Of a stretch of DNA of 64,000 bases, positions 55,323 through 63,946 are shown piece after piece (position 1 is the first letter of the stretch; each line of letters starts with the position of its first letter). A model generated the notes under the pieces. It did no database searches, was not told the origin of the DNA, and saw nothing but the letters and a program-made list of their open reading frames with translations. The translations under genes were made by a program, and so were the position numbers. Origin of the DNA: Aquibaculum sediminis (GTDB taxonomy: Bacteria; Pseudomonadota; Alphaproteobacteria; Kiloniellales; DSM-21159); contig NZ_JBFCVK010000012.1 of the NCBI RefSeq assembly GCF_040712085.1, positions 1-64,000 of the forward strand, given 5' to 3'.

Positions 55323-56489
55323 TCAGATGACCGGCAGCTGAGGCGGGGCACGGCGGCTGAGCCAGCGCGCACCCGCCTCCTCGATGACGATATTCTCCTC
55401 GTGCACCATCATCCGTTCCGGGGCGAAGGTCATGCCCGGCTCGAGCGTCAGGACCATGCCGGGGCGCAGTTCCGTCTCGTCCCGAGCGGTGTGCGAGGGC
55501 CACTCGGTGAGCTGCATGCCCAGCCCGTGCCCCATGCGCCCGACAGCATTGCCGTGCGCGCCTCCACGCTCGAGTACCGCCTGCATGGCCTGGAAGACAT
55601 CGGCACAGCAGGCGCCGGGCCGGGCCGCCGCGAAGCCGGCATCCGTGGCCGCGAAAACCGTGTCGTAGGCCCGCTGCACTGCTTCATCGGCCCACCCGAA
55701 CGCGTAGTTGCGGTCGAAATCGCAGAAATAACCGTCGAACGTCGCGCCGGTGTCGAGGATCAGCACGTCGCCTGCCGCGACCGGCCGGTCGGCGGGCGGC
55801 GAGATGATATCGTCGTAACCGCCGGGTCCGGCACCGCCAACCAGATAGGCCACGTCGTCCACGCCGGCGGCCAGGCAGGCCTGCTTGAAGCCGCGAAAGA
55901 TCTCCACCTCGCTCATCCCCAGCGCAAGCCGTCCAGGCAGCGTCTCGAACACGCCGCTGACCAGGCCGCAGAGGTGCTCGATCTTGGCGATTTCCGCCGG
56001 CGACTTGATCATGCGCAGGGCCCGGATGACCGGCCCGGCATCGGCCACCCGTACCCCCGGCAGCAGCGCGAGCAGGCGCTGGTAGTCCGCCAGCGGCATA
56101 CGCAGGTGCGTCTCCGGTCCCATGGGAAGGCCCAGGCGACCGCCCTCGCCCAGCGGCCCGCGCAGGGTATCGGCGAGCAAGCTCACCCCCTCGTCATCGG
56201 GCGCGGGCGACTCCCAGCTGCGAATGTCCTCGACCCAGGTCCGGGTCATGCTGGCGGCACCGATTGTCGGAATCACTGCGATCGGCTTTCCGGCGGCCGG
56301 AACGACCAGGAACCAGGGCCGCGTGGGTGACTGCCAGAACTGGGTGAGGAAACCGGAGAAGTAGCGCACCTCCGGCTCGGTGGTCAGCAGCAGCGCGTCC
56401 AGCCCGGCCTCCGCCATGGCGGCCTGGGCGCTTGCGGTGCGCGCGGCATACTCGGCCTCTGGGAAGCCCCGCGGCGGCGCGGCGTTCAT
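55323..56489 (-). CDS. M24-family metallohydrolase (Xaa-Pro peptidase / ectoine hydrolase-like)
   Basis: A 388-aa pita-bread-fold hydrolase. The creatinase-like N-domain (about 1-155) precedes the M24 catalytic domain, with metal ligands in LILDTGATFDGYFCDFDR (two Asp), GRMGHGLGM (His), TLEPGM (Glu) and HEENIV (Glu). EutD/DoeA, which opens the ectoine ring, belongs to this family, as do Xaa-Pro peptidases. It overlaps the upstream dpaL-like gene by 4 nt (ATGA). The neighbours argue for an amide-cleaving catabolic step. Confidence 0.88.
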   Translation of the reverse strand: MNAAPPRGFPEAEYAARTASAQAAMAEAGLDALLLTTEPEVRYFSGFLTQFWQSPTRPWFLVVPAAGKPIAVIPTIGAASMTRTWVEDIRSWESPAPDDEGVSLLADTLRGPLGEGGRLGLPMGPETHLRMPLADYQRLLALLPGVRVADAGPVIRALRMIKSPAEIAKIEHLCGLVSGVFETLPGRLALGMSEVEIFRGFKQACLAAGVDDVAYLVGGAGPGGYDDIISPPADRPVAAGDVLILDTGATFDGYFCDFDRNYAFGWADEAVQRAYDTVFAATDAGFAAARPGACCADVFQAMQAVLERGGAHGNAVGRMGHGLGMQLTEWPSHTARDETELRPGMVLTLEPGMTFAPERMMVHEENIVIEEAGARWLSRRAPPQLPVI

Positions 56490-57700
56490 TGGCCGGATGC
56501 CGCTTGCGGGCCGCTGCCAACCAACTGTCGATAGATGTCCGGGTCCGTCGCCCCCTCGCTGCCCAGCAGGAACACCCGGCTGTCCGGCCCCAGGCCCAAC
56601 CCCGCCCGCAGGGTCTCGTCCTGTGCTGCGGCGATGAGGCCGATGAGACCGGCCACCGCCGATTCTCCGGCAACGATGGCGCCGCCGCCGGCCTCGCCCG
56701 AGGCCAGCAGGCGCATCGCCGGCGCCACGCCCTCCTCGCCGATAGTGAGGTAGTCCGAGGCACCAACCTTGAGGATGTCCCAGGCCAGCAGAGAGACGGT
56801 GCCGCAGGACAGCCCCGCCATCAGAGTCTCCTCCTCCAGCAACACCTGCGTCGGCTGCCCGGCGCGGGCCGTGGCAAGGATGCAGGCAGCGCTGGCCGGT
56901 TCCACCACCACGGTCCGCGGCCGCCTCTCACCCAGACCCTGCCAGAAGCGCGCGCAGAGCGCCGCGGCCACGCCGCCAACGCCGCCCTGGATGAAGAGGT
57001 GGGTGGGGGGCGCGTCGGCAAGCTGCTTCAACGCTTCCGAGGCCATGACGCTGTAGCCCGCCATCACCTCACGCGGTACGTCGGTGTAGCCCTCGTAGGA
57101 GGTGTCCGAGACCACGAACCAGCCGTTTTCCTCGGAGTCGCGCGCGCAGCGGATCACCGATTCGTCGTAGTCCCCCTCGATGCGCACCACCTCGGCGCCC
57201 AGCGCCTCCATGGCCTGCTGCCGTCCAGTGCTGACGGTGGCGTGGATGTAGATTCGGCAGCGACAGCCGGCCATCTGCGCGCCCCAGGCCACCGAGCGGC
57301 CGTGGTTGCCATCGGTGGCCGTGGTGACGGTCAGCTCCCGCAGCTGCTCCCGGAACGCTCCAGCGCGGATGCGGCTGAGCGCCGGCGTCGTGCCGCTTTG
57401 CTCAGCCACCTGCGCCGCCGCCAGGCGCAAGACGCCATAGGCTCCGCCCAGCGCCTTGAAGCTCTCCAAGGCGAAGCGATGGCTCTCGTCCTTGTAGTAG
57501 ACCGCGCCCAGACCCAGCGCCTCGGCCAGGCGGTCGAGCTGCTGGATCGGCGTCGGCGCATAGCCCGGCCAGTCAGCGATCTCCGCCAGCGCCGCTTCGG
57601 CCATCGCCGGCGAAAGCACGGCATCCAGCGCCGCGGGCCAGGGCCCCTGCGTCACAGACAGGCTCGCATGGTCGAGAATCCGCGGCGGTGGCTTCAGCAT
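56486..57700 (-). CDS. Diaminopropionate ammonia-lyase-like PLP enzyme
   Basis: A 404-aa fold type II PLP enzyme. The PLP Lys is Lys82 in HRFALESFKALGGAYG, as in DpaL; TDGNHGRSVAWGA (phosphate loop region) and IQGGVGGVAAA fit. DpaL splits 2,3-diaminopropionate to pyruvate and ammonia. A related EutB-like role on diaminobutyrate is possible. The ATG at 57700 is chosen because an AAGAGGATGAG site precedes it; the longer frame to 57859 lacks similarity to the family. It is the first of three coupled minus-strand genes. Confidence 0.87.
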   Translation of the reverse strand: MLKPPPRILDHASLSVTQGPWPAALDAVLSPAMAEAALAEIADWPGYAPTPIQQLDRLAEALGLGAVYYKDESHRFALESFKALGGAYGVLRLAAAQVAEQSGTTPALSRIRAGAFREQLRELTVTTATDGNHGRSVAWGAQMAGCRCRIYIHATVSTGRQQAMEALGAEVVRIEGDYDESVIRCARDSEENGWFVVSDTSYEGYTDVPREVMAGYSVMASEALKQLADAPPTHLFIQGGVGGVAAALCARFWQGLGERRPRTVVVEPASAACILATARAGQPTQVLLEEETLMAGLSCGTVSLLAWDILKVGASDYLTIGEEGVAPAMRLLASGEAGGGAIVAGESAVAGLIGLIAAAQDETLRAGLGLGPDSRVFLLGSEGATDPDIYRQLVGSGPQAASGQ

Positions 57701-57803
57701 CTCATCCTCTTGGTCCGGCGTCTTTTCAGGCTGACGGAAGATGCCTAGCCTAGAGCAAGCTCGCTTTGGGCGGAATCGGCTTTCTGATGGAGACGTCCCA
57801 GCC

Positions 57804-58823
57804 ATGACGCTTTCAGGGACCAAGGCCCTCTGGCTGGTGGCGGACATCGGCGGCACCAACGCCCGCTTTGCCCTCTATCCCGCCGGTTCGCTGGCACGCC
57901 AAGACGCCCTCTATCACGCGCGTATGGCCACGGCCTCGGTCGCCGGGCCGGCCACGGCCATCGCTCGCGTCCTGGAGCAGGCCGACTGCCCGACCCCGGC
58001 CGCGGCGGCCCTGGCCATCGCCGCGCCGGTGGGAAGCCACAGCGCGGATGCGGAGATCAGCCTGACCAACGCGCGCTGGCGCTTCACGCCCCGGGCCGTG
58101 CAGGCGGAACTGGGGCTGGAGCGTCTGGAGGTTGTGAACGACTTCGCTGCCCTGGCGCATGCCCTGCCCCTGCTGACCGATGGGGACCGCCGACCCCTGG
58201 GGCCGGCACTGGCACCGAGGCCCGGCAGACCGATCTTGGTGCTCGGTCCCGGCACGGGGCTGGGCGCGGCGGCCATCGTCGCCGACCGGCACGGCGGCTG
58301 GACCGTGGTGCCCGGCGAGGCCGGCCACATGACGGCCGCTGCCTGCAACGCAGAGGAAGCAGAGGTTCTGGACCAGCTGCGTCGGGAACGCGGGCATGTC
58401 TCTTATGAGCGCCTGGCCAGCGGCCCCGGCCTGGTGGAGATTGCCGAGGCGCTGGCAGCGCTGCGCCGCGCACCCGCCCCGCCAGGCACACCGGCCGAAG
58501 TCGTGGCGGCCGCCCGCGCCGGCGATCGCCTCTGCGAGGATGCCATCGGGCTGTTTCAGAACTGGCTGGCAACGCTGGCCGGCGACCTCGCCCTGGCCTT
58601 CGGCGCCCTGGGCGGCGTTTATCTGGCGGGCGGGGTCCTGGGCCATCTGGAGGGGCTGTTCGACGCCGAGGCTTTCCGTCGGCGCCTGGAAGACAAGGGG
58701 CGCTTCTCGGACTATCTCGCCCGCGTGCCGCTGTGGCGGCTCACCCGGCCCGACGCCGCGTTTCTGGGCCTGCGCCGCCTGCTGAGCGAACCGCCGGAGC
58801 CCGGAGACCTCCAACAGAACTAG
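57804..58823 (+). CDS. glk: Glucokinase
   Basis: A 339-aa ROK/hexokinase-fold kinase of the bacterial Glk type. Signatures are VADIGGTNARFALY (residues 10-24), LTNARWRF, VVNDFAALAHA (catalytic Asp), LGPGTGLGAA, PGEAGHMTAAACN and a C-terminal VYLAGGVLG. It phosphorylates glucose, which links to the trehalose and GH15 genes nearby. The ATG at 57804 has a GGAG site about 12 nt upstream. The stop codon TAG is part of repeat locus C. Confidence 0.94.
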   Translation: MTLSGTKALWLVADIGGTNARFALYPAGSLARQDALYHARMATASVAGPATAIARVLEQADCPTPAAAALAIAAPVGSHSADAEISLTNARWRFTPRAVQAELGLERLEVVNDFAALAHALPLLTDGDRRPLGPALAPRPGRPILVLGPGTGLGAAAIVADRHGGWTVVPGEAGHMTAAACNAEEAEVLDQLRRERGHVSYERLASGPGLVEIAEALAALRRAPAPPGTPAEVVAAARAGDRLCEDAIGLFQNWLATLAGDLALAFGALGGVYLAGGVLGHLEGLFDAEAFRRRLEDKGRFSDYLARVPLWRLTRPDAAFLGLRRLLSEPPEPGDLQQN

Positions 58824-58914
58824 ACCAGATCGACTCAAATCCGGTTCGCGAAGCGACCCGGTTTGAGTCGTGAATCTGCCCTACACTCTTGGTTCAGAGC
58901 GGATTCACCGCTCT
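58822..58914. repeat. Paired palindromic repeat, locus C (second unit shortened)
   Basis: Unit 1 (58822-58881) starts AGACCAGATCGACTCAAA and its inner arms CGACTCAAA/TTTGAGTCG pair perfectly; the far outer end is imperfect (ATCTGCCC). Unit 2 (58896-58914) is only AGAGCGGATTCACCGCTCT, which looks like unit B2 with its centre deleted. The first bases overlap the glk stop codon, and the pair lies between glk and tyrC, which converge. Confidence 0.8.
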
Positions 58915-58923
58915 AGGCCGTGG

Positions 58924-59874
58924 CTACTGCGACGGCTCGTCCTTGGGCGTCTCTGGCGCCGGACCGCCCGGCTCACGCGCGTCGAAGGTGCCGGCCTGGC
59001 GCATCTCGATCACGCCGCGGCGGATCTCGCGGGTGCGGCGGAAGAGGTCTTCCAGCGTGTCACCCTCGCCCCAGCGGATCGCGCGCTGCAGCGCCGTCAG
59101 GTCCTCGCTGAAGCGCTGCAGCATCTCGAGCACGGCTTCGCGGTTGTTGAGGAAGACGTCGCGCCACATCACCGGATCGGAGCCGGCGATACGGGTGAAG
59201 TCGCGGAAGCCGCCGGCGGAATAGCGGATCACCTCCTGGCGCTCGCTGGCCTCCAAATCAAAGGCCGTGCCAACGATGGTGTAGGCGATGAGGTGCGGCA
59301 GGTGGCTGGTGACCGCGAGCACCTTGTCGTGATGCGCGGCGTCCATGCTTTCCGCCATGGCGCCACAGGCTTCCCACAGGGCCTTGACCCGCGCCACCGC
59401 CTGGCCGTCGCAGCCCGGAGGCGGCGTCAGGATGACGTAGCGGTTCTCGAAGAGGTCGGCAAAGCCGGCGTCAGGGCCGCTGTGCTCGGTGCCGGCAATG
59501 GGATGGCCCGGCACGAAGTGAACCCCCTCCGGCAGGCAGGGGCCAACGTCGCGGATGACCGAGAGCTTGACCGAGCCCACGTCGCTGACGATGCAGCCGG
59601 GGGCGAGGCTGGGCGCCATGGCCTCGGCGACGGCAGCGTTGGCGCCCACCGGCAGGCAAAGCATGACCAGATCGGCGCCGGCCACGGCGTCGGCCGGGCT
59701 GTCGGTCAGGCGGTCGCAAAGCCCCAGCGCCGCGCTGCGCTCACGCACCGCTTCGGCGCCATCGAAGCCGACGATCTCTTCGGCCAGGCCGCGCGTGCGC
59801 ATGACCCGGGCAAGAGAGGAGCCAATAAGGCCAATGCCGAGAATCGCGACGCGCTGAAAGGGAACCGTGCTCAT
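58924..59874 (-). CDS. tyrC: Prephenate/arogenate dehydrogenase
   Basis: Tyrosine-branch dehydrogenase, 316 aa, with an N-terminal NAD-binding fold (RVAILGIGLIGSSLARVM, Gly-rich at residues 11-17) and the catalytic His region FVPGHPIAGTEHSGP. It lacks the ACT or chorismate-mutase fusion, so chorismate mutase must come from elsewhere; a separate one lies two genes upstream. It overlaps hisC by 4 nt. The name TyrC follows alphaproteobacterial usage and is not proof of cyclohexadienyl specificity. Confidence 0.92.
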   Translation of the reverse strand: MSTVPFQRVAILGIGLIGSSLARVMRTRGLAEEIVGFDGAEAVRERSAALGLCDRLTDSPADAVAGADLVMLCLPVGANAAVAEAMAPSLAPGCIVSDVGSVKLSVIRDVGPCLPEGVHFVPGHPIAGTEHSGPDAGFADLFENRYVILTPPPGCDGQAVARVKALWEACGAMAESMDAAHHDKVLAVTSHLPHLIAYTIVGTAFDLEASERQEVIRYSAGGFRDFTRIAGSDPVMWRDVFLNNREAVLEMLQRFSEDLTALQRAIRWGEGDTLEDLFRRTREIRRGVIEMRQAGTFDAREPGGPAPETPKDEPSQ

Positions 59875-60941
59875 TGCTCGAAGCGGGAGAGCGCGTCCAG
59901 CACCCGCGCCATCTCCTCGTCGGTGCCGATGGTCACCCGCAGGTGCTGCGGCAGTCCGTAGGCATCCATACGGCGCACCAAGATACCTTCCTGCTTGAGA
60001 TGGGCCGCCGCCGCAGCCGCATCGCCGAAGCGCACCAGGACGAAGTTGCCCTCGCTGGGTTCGGCGCGAAGATTGAGACGCTTCAGCCCCTCGATGAAGG
60101 CAGTGCGGGCCGCGGCGTTGTGCCGGCGCGAGCGCTCCAGGTGCTCGCTGTCGCCGATGGCCGCCACCCCGGCAGCCTGGGCCGGGGCCGCCACATTGAA
60201 GGGCCCGCGCACCCGGTGCAGCACGTCGGCCACCGCCGGCGGGCAGTAGGCCCAGCCCAGCCGCAGGGAGGCCAGGCCGTGGATCTTCGAGAAGGTGCGG
60301 GTCATCACGACGTTATCGTGCTTTTCCACCAGCGCGCTGCCGTCGCTATAGTCCGCCCCCTCCACATACTCGGCGTAGGCGGAATCGAGCACCAGCAGCA
60401 CCGAGTCCGGCAGGCCGGCGTGCAGCCGCTCGATCTCGGACGCCGGCAGGCAGCTGCCGGTCGGATTGTTCGGGTTGGCCAGGAACAGCAGCCGCGTGCG
60501 CTCGGTGACCGCAGCCAGCAGCGCATCCACATCGGCCGTCAGTTCGCGCTCCGGCGCCGCCACCGGCGTCGCGCCGACGCTCTTGGCGGCGATGGGGTAC
60601 ATGAGGAAGCCGTGGCGGGAATAGAGCACCTCGTCGCCCGGTCCGGCATAGGCGCGGGTGAGCAGGGAAATGAGCTCGTCGGAGCCGGCACCGCAGACGA
60701 TGCGCGCGGCATCCAGGTTCAGGGCCTGCGCGATGGCCTCGCGCAGCGCCACAGCACCGCCGTCTGGATAGCGATGCAGCTCGTCCGCCACCGCGCGATA
60801 GGCCTCCACCGCCCGGGGGCTGGGGCCGAGCGGATTCTCGTTCGAGGCCAGGCGAATCACCCGCTCAACGCCGGGAATGGCAGCCTCCCCGCCGACATAG
60901 GCGGCGATCTCCATGATTCCGGGACGGACTTGCAAAGGCAT
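59871..60941 (-). CDS. hisC: Histidinol-phosphate/aromatic aminotransferase
   Basis: Class I/II aminotransferase of 356 aa. Motifs include VIRLASNENPLGPSP at the start, LANPNNPTGS, LVLDSAYAEY with the Asp-Tyr pair and the PLP Lys in MTRTFSKIHGLASLRLGW. Its place between chorismate mutase and tyrC suggests that it also transaminates prephenate or 4-hydroxyphenylpyruvate, in addition to or instead of histidinol phosphate. It is linked to both neighbours by 1-4 nt overlaps. Confidence 0.92.
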   Translation of the reverse strand: MPLQVRPGIMEIAAYVGGEAAIPGVERVIRLASNENPLGPSPRAVEAYRAVADELHRYPDGGAVALREAIAQALNLDAARIVCGAGSDELISLLTRAYAGPGDEVLYSRHGFLMYPIAAKSVGATPVAAPERELTADVDALLAAVTERTRLLFLANPNNPTGSCLPASEIERLHAGLPDSVLLVLDSAYAEYVEGADYSDGSALVEKHDNVVMTRTFSKIHGLASLRLGWAYCPPAVADVLHRVRGPFNVAAPAQAAGVAAIGDSEHLERSRRHNAAARTAFIEGLKRLNLRAEPSEGNFVLVRFGDAAAAAAHLKQEGILVRRMDAYGLPQHLRVTIGTDEEMARVLDALSRFEQ

Positions 60942-61837
60942 CAGCTACGCTCTCGTTCCTTGGCGGCAACTCTCGGGTCGACCAGTTCGGCTTCGGCGAA
61001 GGGCAGGGGATAGCTGCCGATCAGCCAGCAGTGCTGAACCCGCCCGCCGCTCGTGTCCAGCAGGCGCTTCAGGCGCGGGTCGTCGCGCCCCACGAAATCG
61101 GCGACCTCCACCAGGAGGAGATAGCCCTCCGAGGGGCTGTCCCACAGCACCGTATCATGGACCGGCAGGTCGGCCTTTTCCACCAGGCTGCGCGCTGCGC
61201 TGCGACTTAGTTCCGATCCGGCCTCGAGGACCAGGAAACTGTGATCCGCACCCGAGGGCTCGGCATCGACCAGGCCAATGACCAGCGCTGTCTGGCCGGC
61301 GCCCGACGGCGCCGCAGCCGGCGCAAAGGGCAGGTAGCCAATGATGCGCGGCACCTGCTTGCCCCCGCGCGCCAGATAGCGCCACCAGGCATCCGGCGCA
61401 TCGCTGGCCGCCGGCGGCAGCAGCCCGATGCTGCATTCTTCCTCAACGACAGCGTTGATCACCTGCACCGCTGAGCCACGCTCCAGCACCGGGGTCAGCA
61501 CGCCGAAATGGTCGCGTGCCAGCCCAGTCAGGTTGCTGCCCGGCTCGGCGCTGTAGGCGGCCACGGCGAATGGCCCTTGCTGGGAGAGGGAGTCGGCCAG
61601 GATCTCGCGCCAAAGACGCACCAAAACGGCACGCGGCAACGGGCCCGCATGGCGCGCAACCAGGCGGCGGAGAACCTGCATTTCCCGCGCCAGGCGGAAG
61701 GAGGTCGGCCCTTTCGGCTTGGCATTGGCGATGGTGCGCGAAACCTGGGTGCGGCGCATCAGGAGATCGTGGATCTTGCTGTCGATCTCGTCGATCTCGC
61801 CACGCAAGCTGTCGAGGGATGGAGTGCTATCCATCAT
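60941..61837 (-). CDS. Chorismate mutase with a non-canonical C-terminal domain
   Basis: A 298-aa protein. Residues about 10-95 form an AroQ-type chorismate mutase (LRGEIDEIDSKIHDLLMRR, then Arg/Lys/Glu positions of the helical bundle). The remaining 200 residues look like a decayed prephenate dehydratase/ACT-like region: GLLP and LLLVEVADF-type strands are present, but the TRF motif of dehydratase is not seen. So the C-terminal part may be regulatory. The ATG at 61837 is preferred over an in-frame TTG at 61858. It starts the chorismate mutase-hisC-tyrC operon. Confidence 0.82.
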   Translation of the reverse strand: MMDSTPSLDSLRGEIDEIDSKIHDLLMRRTQVSRTIANAKPKGPTSFRLAREMQVLRRLVARHAGPLPRAVLVRLWREILADSLSQQGPFAVAAYSAEPGSNLTGLARDHFGVLTPVLERGSAVQVINAVVEEECSIGLLPPAASDAPDAWWRYLARGGKQVPRIIGYLPFAPAAAPSGAGQTALVIGLVDAEPSGADHSFLVLEAGSELSRSAARSLVEKADLPVHDTVLWDSPSEGYLLLVEVADFVGRDDPRLKRLLDTSGGRVQHCWLIGSYPLPFAEAELVDPRVAAKERERS

Positions 61838-61954
61838 TGTCCGGGATCTTGGTTCCAAGGGCGCCCAGTGTTAGTCGCAGAATCGACGAAAATCAAAGGA
61901 ATCCCGCAACCTTTGCGCTGAACGGAAGCCGGGGCTGCTTCCCGGAAAGGGGCA

Positions 61955-61983
61955 TTGACAGAAAGGGGCGCCGCTTCCTTAGT
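61955..61983 (+). promoter_or_regulatory. Possible sigma70 promoter of metX-metW
   Basis: TTGACA (61955-61960), a perfect -35 match, is followed after 17 nt by CTTAGT (61978-61983), which matches TATAAT at 3 of 6 positions. It lies about 60-90 nt upstream of the metX start. No SAM-II riboswitch core is recognisable in the leader. Confidence 0.4.
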
Positions 61984-62042
61984 GTGCGATCGTTCCGCCG
62001 TTTGCACCCCGTTACACCAGAGTAGTCGCAGCTTCGCAGCCC

Positions 62043-63269
62043 ATGGCCGGTCCAAGCTCCTCGAAAACCCCGGAGATTCAGCGCGCCCTGCCCGGTCACC
62101 GGCTCGAAATCGGACCGGAGCGACCTCTGGAGCTGGACTGCGGTGCCACTCTTGCACCGGCGGTGCTCGCCTACCAGACCTATGGCGAGCTGAACGCCGA
62201 GCGCAGCAATGCCATCCTGGTCTTTCACGCGCTCACCGGCGACCAGTTCGCCGCCGAGGATCACCCGATCACCGGCCGGCCGGGCTGGTGGGAAGTGATG
62301 ATCGGTCCGGGGCGGCCGCTCGACACCCGCCGCTATTTCATCATCTGCGTGAACGTACCCGGCGGCTGCATGGGTTCGACGGGGCCGAAGGAGATCAATC
62401 CAGCGACCGGCGAGCCCTGGGGCCTCGATTTTCCCGTGGTGACCATCGCCGACATGGTGCGCGCACAATTGCGGGTGCTGGACGATCTGGGCATCGACAA
62501 GCTCTTCTGCGCCATCGGCGGCTCCATGGGTGGGATGCAGGCGCTGCAGATTGCGGCGCACCACCCCGAACGCGTGCACAGCGTCATCGCCATCGCTACG
62601 GCCGCCCACCACAGCGCGCAGAACATCGCCTTTCACGAAATCGGCCGCCAGGCGATCATGGCCGACCCCGACTGGCGCGGAGGGCGCTATCTCGAGGCCG
62701 GCAGCGTGCCGCGCCGCGGCCTCGCGGTGGCGCGAATGACCGCCCATGTCACCTATCTCTCCGAGCCGGCGCTGCACCGCAAATTCGGCCGACGGCTCCA
62801 GGACCGCGGCGCGCTCAGCTATGGCTTCGACGCGGATTTCCAGGTGGAGAGTTACCTGCGCTACCAGGGCGCCAGCTTCGTCGAGCGCTTCGATGCGAAC
62901 TCCTACCTCTACATCACCCGGGCCATGGACTACTTCGATCTCGCCGCCGACCATGCCGGCGTGCTGGCCGGGGCCTTCCGTGACTCGCCGGTGCGCTTTT
63001 GCCTGGTCTCCTTCACCAGCGACTGGCTCTTCCCGACGGCCGAGGCCAAGCGCGTGGTGCACGCCCTTAACGCCGTCGCCGCCGACGTCAGCTTCGTGGA
63101 GATCGAAAGCGACAAGGGACACGATGCCTTCCTGCTGAACGAGCCCGAGTTCCACGCCACGCTGCACGGCTTCCTCAACGGCTCGGCGGAACGGCTCGAC
63201 CTGCCGACAGGAGACCTGATTCCCCTCGAGCTGGGCGAACGAGACCCGAGCGAAGAGCGGATCTCATGA
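62043..63269 (+). CDS. metX: Homoserine O-acyltransferase (MetX)
   Basis: Activates homoserine in methionine synthesis, 408 aa, alpha/beta-hydrolase fold. The nucleophile elbow is IGGSMGGMQAL (Ser in GGSMGG, near residue 160), with NVPGGCMGSTGP, and Asp and His of the triad in TSDWLFPTAEA and DKGHDAFLL. Acetyl- versus succinyl-specificity is not decided. No strong ribosome site precedes the ATG at 62043. It overlaps metW by 4 nt. Confidence 0.94.
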   Translation: MAGPSSSKTPEIQRALPGHRLEIGPERPLELDCGATLAPAVLAYQTYGELNAERSNAILVFHALTGDQFAAEDHPITGRPGWWEVMIGPGRPLDTRRYFIICVNVPGGCMGSTGPKEINPATGEPWGLDFPVVTIADMVRAQLRVLDDLGIDKLFCAIGGSMGGMQALQIAAHHPERVHSVIAIATAAHHSAQNIAFHEIGRQAIMADPDWRGGRYLEAGSVPRRGLAVARMTAHVTYLSEPALHRKFGRRLQDRGALSYGFDADFQVESYLRYQGASFVERFDANSYLYITRAMDYFDLAADHAGVLAGAFRDSPVRFCLVSFTSDWLFPTAEAKRVVHALNAVAADVSFVEIESDKGHDAFLLNEPEFHATLHGFLNGSAERLDLPTGDLIPLELGERDPSEERIS

Positions 63270-63907
63270 GCCGACCGCAACCTCTCTCCGTGCCAGCACC
63301 GGGCAGCCTCGGGCGTTCGGACCTTCGGCTGATCGCCGAGCTGATCGAGCCCGGAAGCCGGGTGCTCGACATCGGCTGCGGCGACGGCATGCTGCTGGAG
63401 TTCCTGGTGCGGGAAAAGTCGGTCGTCGGACGCGGCATGGAGCTGAGCCAGGAAGGCGTGAACGCTTCGGTCGCGCGCGGTCTTTCCGTGGTGCAGGGCG
63501 ATGCGGACACCGCGCTGTCCCATTATCCGGACGGCGCTTTCGATGTCGCCGTGCTGAGCAAGACCCTGCAGGCGACCCGTGACCCGCGCGCCGTCCTGCG
63601 GCAGCTGGTGCGCATTGGCCGGCGTGCCATCGTTTCCTTCCCGAACTTCGGCTACTGGCGCATCCGCCTGTCCCTGCTGCTGCACGGCCGCATGCCGCAA
63701 ACGCCCTCGTTGCCCGAAGCCTGGTACGAGACGCAGAACATCCACCTCTGCACCCTGCTGGACTTCCTGTCGCTGTGCCGCGAGGAAGGGATTGCCGTGG
63801 ACCATGCCTTCACGGTGCGCGACGACGGCACGCCGAAAGAGATCACCTCGCCCACGCTGGCCAACCTCCTGGGACAGGACGGAGTGTTCCTTCTAAGACG
63901 CGATTGA
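63266..63907 (+). CDS. metW: Methionine biosynthesis protein MetW
   Basis: A 213-aa class I methyltransferase-like protein found next to metX in many proteobacteria. SAM motif I is VLDIGCGDGMLLEFL (about 32-46), and GMELSQEGVN and SFPNFGYWRIRL are MetW features. It is thought to support or activate MetX; whether it methylates anything is unproven. The ATG overlaps the metX stop codon (ATGA). Confidence 0.94.
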   Translation: MSRPQPLSVPAPGSLGRSDLRLIAELIEPGSRVLDIGCGDGMLLEFLVREKSVVGRGMELSQEGVNASVARGLSVVQGDADTALSHYPDGAFDVAVLSKTLQATRDPRAVLRQLVRIGRRAIVSFPNFGYWRIRLSLLLHGRMPQTPSLPEAWYETQNIHLCTLLDFLSLCREEGIAVDHAFTVRDDGTPKEITSPTLANLLGQDGVFLLRRD

Positions 63908-63946
63908 AAGACCGTCCAATGAGGGACGCACAGTGAGGGACCGGGC

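Noticed and set aside
61860..62042. Possible SAM-II riboswitch before metX
   Set aside because: SAM-II elements are common before alphaproteobacterial metX genes, but I cannot find the conserved pseudoknot core here. Only a TTGACA-type promoter and a short TCGCAG repeat are seen. A covariance-model search would settle it.
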